A stretch of 39,584 nt of DNA from Okeania hirsuta (GTDB taxonomy: Bacteria; Cyanobacteriota; Cyanobacteriia; Cyanobacteriales; Microcoleaceae). Position 1 is the stretch's first letter; each line of letters opens with the position of its first letter. This document shows positions 36,563 through 39,584 of the stretch, piece by piece. The stretch is taken from NCBI RefSeq assembly GCF_003838195.1, contig NZ_RCBY01000051.1, positions 1-39,584 of the forward strand. Direction: 5' to 3'. The position numbers were made by a program, and so were the translations under genes. The notes beneath the pieces were generated by a model. That model ran no database searches. It was not told the DNA's origin and saw only the letters and a list, made by a program, of their open reading frames with translations.

Positions 36563-36770
36563 ACCTCTCCCTAAAAGGAACAGGATTGAATAAAAGGAAA
36601 ATTTTTTCTCTCTTGATCCATTGGATATGGCGAGGAGACCCGTTCTTGCAGACCCGCTCCGAAGATCGCCATCCCACCCTACGGGAAGCTGCGCTAACGA
36701 TCGCTTGTTTCTCCTTTAAAGGAGAGGCATTTTACCTTAATTATTCGGTAAATACTTTTAATTACAGCCG
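36556..36770. repeat. Dispersed repeat, downstream direct copy with GC-rich insert
   Basis: Matches 34184-34320 at TAATTACCTCTCCCTAAAA, GGATTGAATAAAAGGAAA, the palindrome CTCCTTTAAAGGAG and TTATTCGGTAAA. About 90 bases (roughly 36618-36708) that are clearly richer in G and C interrupt the match, with GGCGAGGAGACCCG and CCCTACGGGAAGC. This looks like an element nested in another. Confidence 0.65.
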
Positions 36771-36901
36771 TAAATTATAGCAGTTTCCATTAACATAAAA
36801 AGCAGATATTTTGGCTTAAAGGTAGAAGGCAGAAGTTCTGTAGTCTACCTTTGTGAAAACTGCTATTAAGTTAAATAAAAAATACTCTTCTTATGCTTAT
36901 G

Positions 36902-36992
36902 TATAGCAGAAGGAAGGATAAAGAAGGAAAAGTATTACTTTGTCTGAGTTTTAGACTTTTGAACTGTGTTAATCTTTCCTTCGACTGCTATA
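36902..36992. mobile_element. MITE-like element, TATAGCAG family, copy 3
   Basis: Begins TATAGCAGAAGGAAGG and ends TCCTTCGACTGCTATA; the outer 8 bases are perfect inverted repeats. The interior TTTGTCTGAGTTTTAGACTT matches copy 1 (1600-1716) on the other strand. Confidence 0.75.
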
Positions 36993-37129
36993 AAATTAAT
37001 ACAGTACAATACGGTTCAGTTAAGAATTTTTTGGGCAAATATGTGATGTACAAACGTTGATTTTTACACTTTCTATCAGATAAACTTTTGTCTCCTCTGA
37101 AGCATATTGAATTACAGTAAAATTATCTT

Positions 37130-37350
37130 TTGTATGGCAGGTTTAATACCCCACAGTCATTTCAGTTATCAGTTAATAGTACCTCCTACTGTTTGCGCAG
37201 CATTCCGTAGGAAAGCAGAAGGCTTAAAATACTGAATTTTCTTTTTTTGTCCTCTTTACAAGGGGAAGCTTGAAATCTAATTTTCTACTCAAAGGGAGTG
37301 CTTAAAATTGTTTGGGGTTATAAGACACGAAATGGCGTGTAGAAGATTAT
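37130..37350. repeat. Dispersed repeat shared with 28757-28915
   Basis: Holds GTCATTTCAGTTATCAGTTA and AAAATACTGAA in the same orientation as the first copy, and the ACACGCCA/CAATTTTAAGCAC block in reverse orientation. TTTAATACCCCAC at its left end also appears near 7751. Confidence 0.4.
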
Positions 37351-37427
37351 CCTCATGCAATTTTTCCTTAAGCATAACTTCCTTCTTTATTTTTACTTTT
37401 CCTAAAACCTAACACCTATTTAAAAAT

Positions 37428-39584
37428 ATGAATCCTGAAAAAAATGAAATAGATAATCAGCTAATTATAGATACATTTATTCAAGACCAAACGAGAAAAC
37501 CTGAAGAAATCAAGGTAAATATTCATCCACAAGATGAAATGTATCTCTATGCTTTGAAAAATACTGAAGGAAAGATTGATGAAGCACTACTACGATATTT
37601 TTCTAATGGTAAAAGAATATTAGATGCAGTTAAAAAAATTGTAGAATGGCATTTTGATGGCTTTGAAAATATCTCTTCTTTTCTAGATTTTGCGAGTGGG
37701 TATGGGCGTTTTAGTAGATTTTTAGTTCAGGAAATACCAGTTCATAAAATTTGGATTTCTGATATTTATCCTCAAGCAGTAGAGTTTCAAAAAAAATTAC
37801 TTGGAGTAGAAGGGATAGTGTCAACTAATCATCCTGAAGATTATCAACTAAATCAAAAATTTGACTGCATTTTTGCCTGTTCATTTTTTAGTCATACTCC
37901 AGAAAAGACTTTCAGTGGTTGGTTAGAAAAGTTATATAGTTTGTTGACAGAAAACGGCATATTAATCTTTAGTACCCATGACTTATCTTTAATGACTATA
38001 GAGACAGAAAAAGATGCAGAAGAAATTTACTTTACTCCAGAAAGTGAAAGTCTTTTTCTCAAAACTGAAGATTATGGAGTTACTTATGTAGGAGAAAAAT
38101 GGGTAGGTAAAATTATTCACCAAGCAACTAAGGGAAAAGCAAAATGGCATCGGATTAAAAAAGGTCTTTGTGGATACCACGATCTATATATTCTGTGGAA
38201 TAAAGAAGGAAGAAGGAAGAAGGAAGAAGGAAGAAGTTATAAAATCAAAAGTCAAAAGTCAAAAGTAATAAAGGAAGAAGTTTTTATCAATTCAAAAGTC
38301 AAAAGTCAAAAGTCAAAAGTTGGAAATTCAGAAGTTGGAAAGGGAGAAGCTATCAATTCAAAAGTCAAAAGTCAAAATTCAGAAGTTGGAAAGGGAGAAG
38401 TTGGAAAGGGAGAAGTTAAAAAGGGAGAAGTTGAGGAACAAAGAGATAAATTATTAAACTTTTATTGTCATCCTGATGGTGGTTGTAGAAGTATCGAAGT
38501 TACATCTACAGGAGACATTTATATAGAAGGATGGGCAGCAGATATTAATCCTGAAGAAAAAGTAGAAGAAGTAGCTGTTTTAGTAAATGGAATAAAAGTA
38601 AAAAGCTGTTTGCCAAAATACGAAAGCAAAATTCAAAAATATCAATGGTCATGCAGCATTAACAGCGAACATTTATCCCCAGATGACGTTATCTTGGTCA
38701 AAATTATTAATAATTTCCATTTAGAGCGAGTCGTTAATATTTCTCCAGTTAATTCCATCGTCTTATTACCACCAAACCATCTATTACTCAGAATTAGTGG
38801 CAACTCTAGTGTTAAAGCCTTTCTTAGTTCATTTGATGACCTAAAATATACAGTAAAAAATTATCTGCAAAAAGCAGGATTTGATTTTCATCAATTTGAG
38901 AATATTCTAGATTTTGGCTGTGGAGTAGGACGTTATTTAATGGCATTTAAACCAGAACTTTTGCCCAATCAAAAACTATTTGGTTGTGATGTTTTTCCTG
39001 AATGTGCTGAATGGTGTGAAGAAAATATCAAATTTGCTACAGTCAAACATAACAATATTCAACCTCCATTACCTTTTGAAAATAATCAATTTGACCTAGT
39101 TAATGCTGTCTCAGTATTCACTCACCTACGTTTAGATTTACAACATCTTTGGGCCTGGGATATTTATCGAGTATTACGCCCTGGTGGAATATTATTTATG
39201 ACACTTCACGGACCTCAATTTTTTCCGATAGTTTATGATATTTTTCGCACTGGAAATACTCATCAAGCTGAAATGTATAGTATTGGAGAAGAGGGATTAT
39301 TTTTGTATCTAGACCATCAAGGAGAAGTAGATGGTCAAGGTCAACATACTGTTTCAGCAGTACATACACCAGCAGCTTATCAGGAAATATTTTCTATGTT
39401 CAAACATATTAAAAGATTTCCTCAAAGTAATATGGCAAATGGGCAAGATTTATATATTTTACAAAAGCCAATTTCTGGTGGTTTAGTTGCTCAACCTTTA
39501 AGTAGGAAGAAGGAAGAAGGAAGAAGGAAGAAGGAAGAAGTTGGAAGGAAGAAGTTGGAAGGAAGAAGTTGGAAGGAAGAAGTT
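37428..39584 (+). CDS. Twin-domain SAM-dependent methyltransferase, partial (runs off the window)
   Basis: 719 codons are open from the ATG at 37428 to the window edge without a stop, so the C terminus is missing. Domain 1 (about 40-255) is a class I methyltransferase with motif I FLDFASGYGRF (about 86-96) and motif II-like IWISDIYP. Residues about 259-340 form a low-complexity linker encoded by heptamer and 15-base repeats, giving KSQKSKV- and GKGEV-type peptide repeats. A small beta-rich region follows (about 350-445, VTSTGDIYIEGWAAD). Domain 2 (about 465-685) is a second methyltransferase with motif I ILDFGCGVGRY (about 495-505), LFGCDVFPE and VLRPGGILFMTLHG. From about 693 the frame enters another AAGAAGG-type array. 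The setting after Wzm/Wzt-like genes suggests glycan methylation; this is inference. Confidence 0.85.
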   Translation, partial: MNPEKNEIDNQLIIDTFIQDQTRKPEEIKVNIHPQDEMYLYALKNTEGKIDEALLRYFSNGKRILDAVKKIVEWHFDGFENISSFLDFASGYGRFSRFLVQEIPVHKIWISDIYPQAVEFQKKLLGVEGIVSTNHPEDYQLNQKFDCIFACSFFSHTPEKTFSGWLEKLYSLLTENGILIFSTHDLSLMTIETEKDAEEIYFTPESESLFLKTEDYGVTYVGEKWVGKIIHQATKGKAKWHRIKKGLCGYHDLYILWNKEGRRKKEEGRSYKIKSQKSKVIKEEVFINSKVKSQKSKVGNSEVGKGEAINSKVKSQNSEVGKGEVGKGEVKKGEVEEQRDKLLNFYCHPDGGCRSIEVTSTGDIYIEGWAADINPEEKVEEVAVLVNGIKVKSCLPKYESKIQKYQWSCSINSEHLSPDDVILVKIINNFHLERVVNISPVNSIVLLPPNHLLLRISGNSSVKAFLSSFDDLKYTVKNYLQKAGFDFHQFENILDFGCGVGRYLMAFKPELLPNQKLFGCDVFPECAEWCEENIKFATVKHNNIQPPLPFENNQFDLVNAVSVFTHLRLDLQHLWAWDIYRVLRPGGILFMTLHGPQFFPIVYDIFRTGNTHQAEMYSIGEEGLFLYLDHQGEVDGQGQHTVSAVHTPAAYQEIFSMFKHIKRFPQSNMANGQDLYILQKPISGGLVAQPLSRKKEEGRRKKEEVGRKKLEGRSWKEEV
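38203..38236 (+). repeat. In-frame heptanucleotide array (AAGAAGG)
   Basis: Four perfect AAGAAGG units and a partial fifth inside the methyltransferase gene. They are read as a peptide rich in Lys, Arg, Glu and Gly (KEGRRKKEEGR). Confidence 0.95.
38242..38430 (+). repeat. In-frame compound repeat block (AAAAGTC heptamers and GGAAAGGGAGAAGTT 15-mers)
   Basis: Three runs of AAAAGTC/CAAAAGT heptamers (about 38245-38266, 38291-38320, 38356-38375) and GGAAAGGGAGAAGTT units. A longer segment starting TATCAATTCAAAAGTC occurs twice (about 38286 and 38350). All are read through without a stop. Confidence 0.9.
39504..39584 (+). repeat. In-frame heptanucleotide array at the right edge
   Basis: AGGAAGA-type heptamers followed by 14-base units (TTGGAAGGAAGAAG) repeated three times and continuing to the window edge. 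Still in frame with the methyltransferase gene. Confidence 0.9.

Larger units (their letters stand above)
36070..37427. other. 1358-base spacer packed with repeats
   Basis: The longest gene-free stretch. In order it holds GGCAACA heptamers, the downstream inverted-repeat arm, TTGATAA heptamers, the downstream direct repeat with a GC-rich insert, a TATAGCAG MITE, and a dispersed repeat shared with the spacer after hmpF. Open frames inside are short, lie across the repeats and resemble no family. Confidence 0.6.

Noticed and set aside
36618-36708. tRNA gene in the GC-rich insert
   Set aside because: No cloverleaf, no T-loop sequence and no CCA end could be found.
36547-36780. Open frame of 77 codons on the plus strand
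   Set aside because: It lies across the direct repeat and its GC-rich insert, shows no family resemblance and has no ribosome-binding site.
37989-38180. Minus-strand frame of 63 codons
   Set aside because: Shadow inside the methyltransferase gene, whose plus-strand frame has clear motifs.

Overview
The window is cyanobacterial DNA. The evidence is HIP1 palindromes (GCGATCGC) scattered through coding regions, a cyanobacterial hmp/pil chemotaxis-like locus including hmpF, a MiaE-type hydroxylase and an OGT-like TPR glycosyltransferase. The low GC, long repeat-filled spacers (about 300 to 1,360 bases), pervasive heptanucleotide tandem repeats and several families of short dispersed elements suggest a filamentous gliding cyanobacterium of the Trichodesmium/Okeania/Moorea kind. 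That genus-level placement is an inference, not a demonstration.

Layout. 1-4655: a CHAD-domain protein, a Crp/Fnr-type regulator, FtsW and a GNAT acetyltransferase. 5367-7324: miaE preceded by a cyclic-nucleotide-gated-type K+ channel gene whose reading frame is cut by one TAA exactly where the phosphate-binding-cassette glutamate should be. 7904-10066: a TPR/OGT-like glycosyltransferase. 10200-11715: a secreted GH108-type muramidase whose promoter and 5' end are tandemly duplicated; a 125-bp MITE with an 8-bp target duplication sits in the second copy and the first copy keeps the empty site. 12282-13850: an orphan TAXI-type binding lipoprotein fused to a membrane segment and a coiled coil. 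14243-15083: rpmA and rplU, the latter with an acidic tail.

15515-28718 is the core of the window: hmpA (PATAN-REC), hmpB (CheY), hmpC (CheW), hmpD (MCP) and hmpE (CheA-REC) on the minus strand, with hmpF on the plus strand diverging from hmpA. Together they form a complete system of the type known to control type IV pilus motility in Nostoc and Synechocystis. 29305-33024 holds housekeeping genes: tilS, an FMN reductase, ruvB and a small protein of unknown function.

33176-39584 looks like a surface-glycan locus: a Wzm-like permease, a Wzt-like ATPase with a C-terminal substrate domain, and a very long open frame that runs off the window. That frame encodes two methyltransferase domains joined by a linker made of heptanucleotide repeats, and it ends in another such array. 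The wzt-like gene is bracketed by two different repeat pairs, one inverted and one direct. No rRNA, tRNA, CRISPR array or transposase gene was seen.
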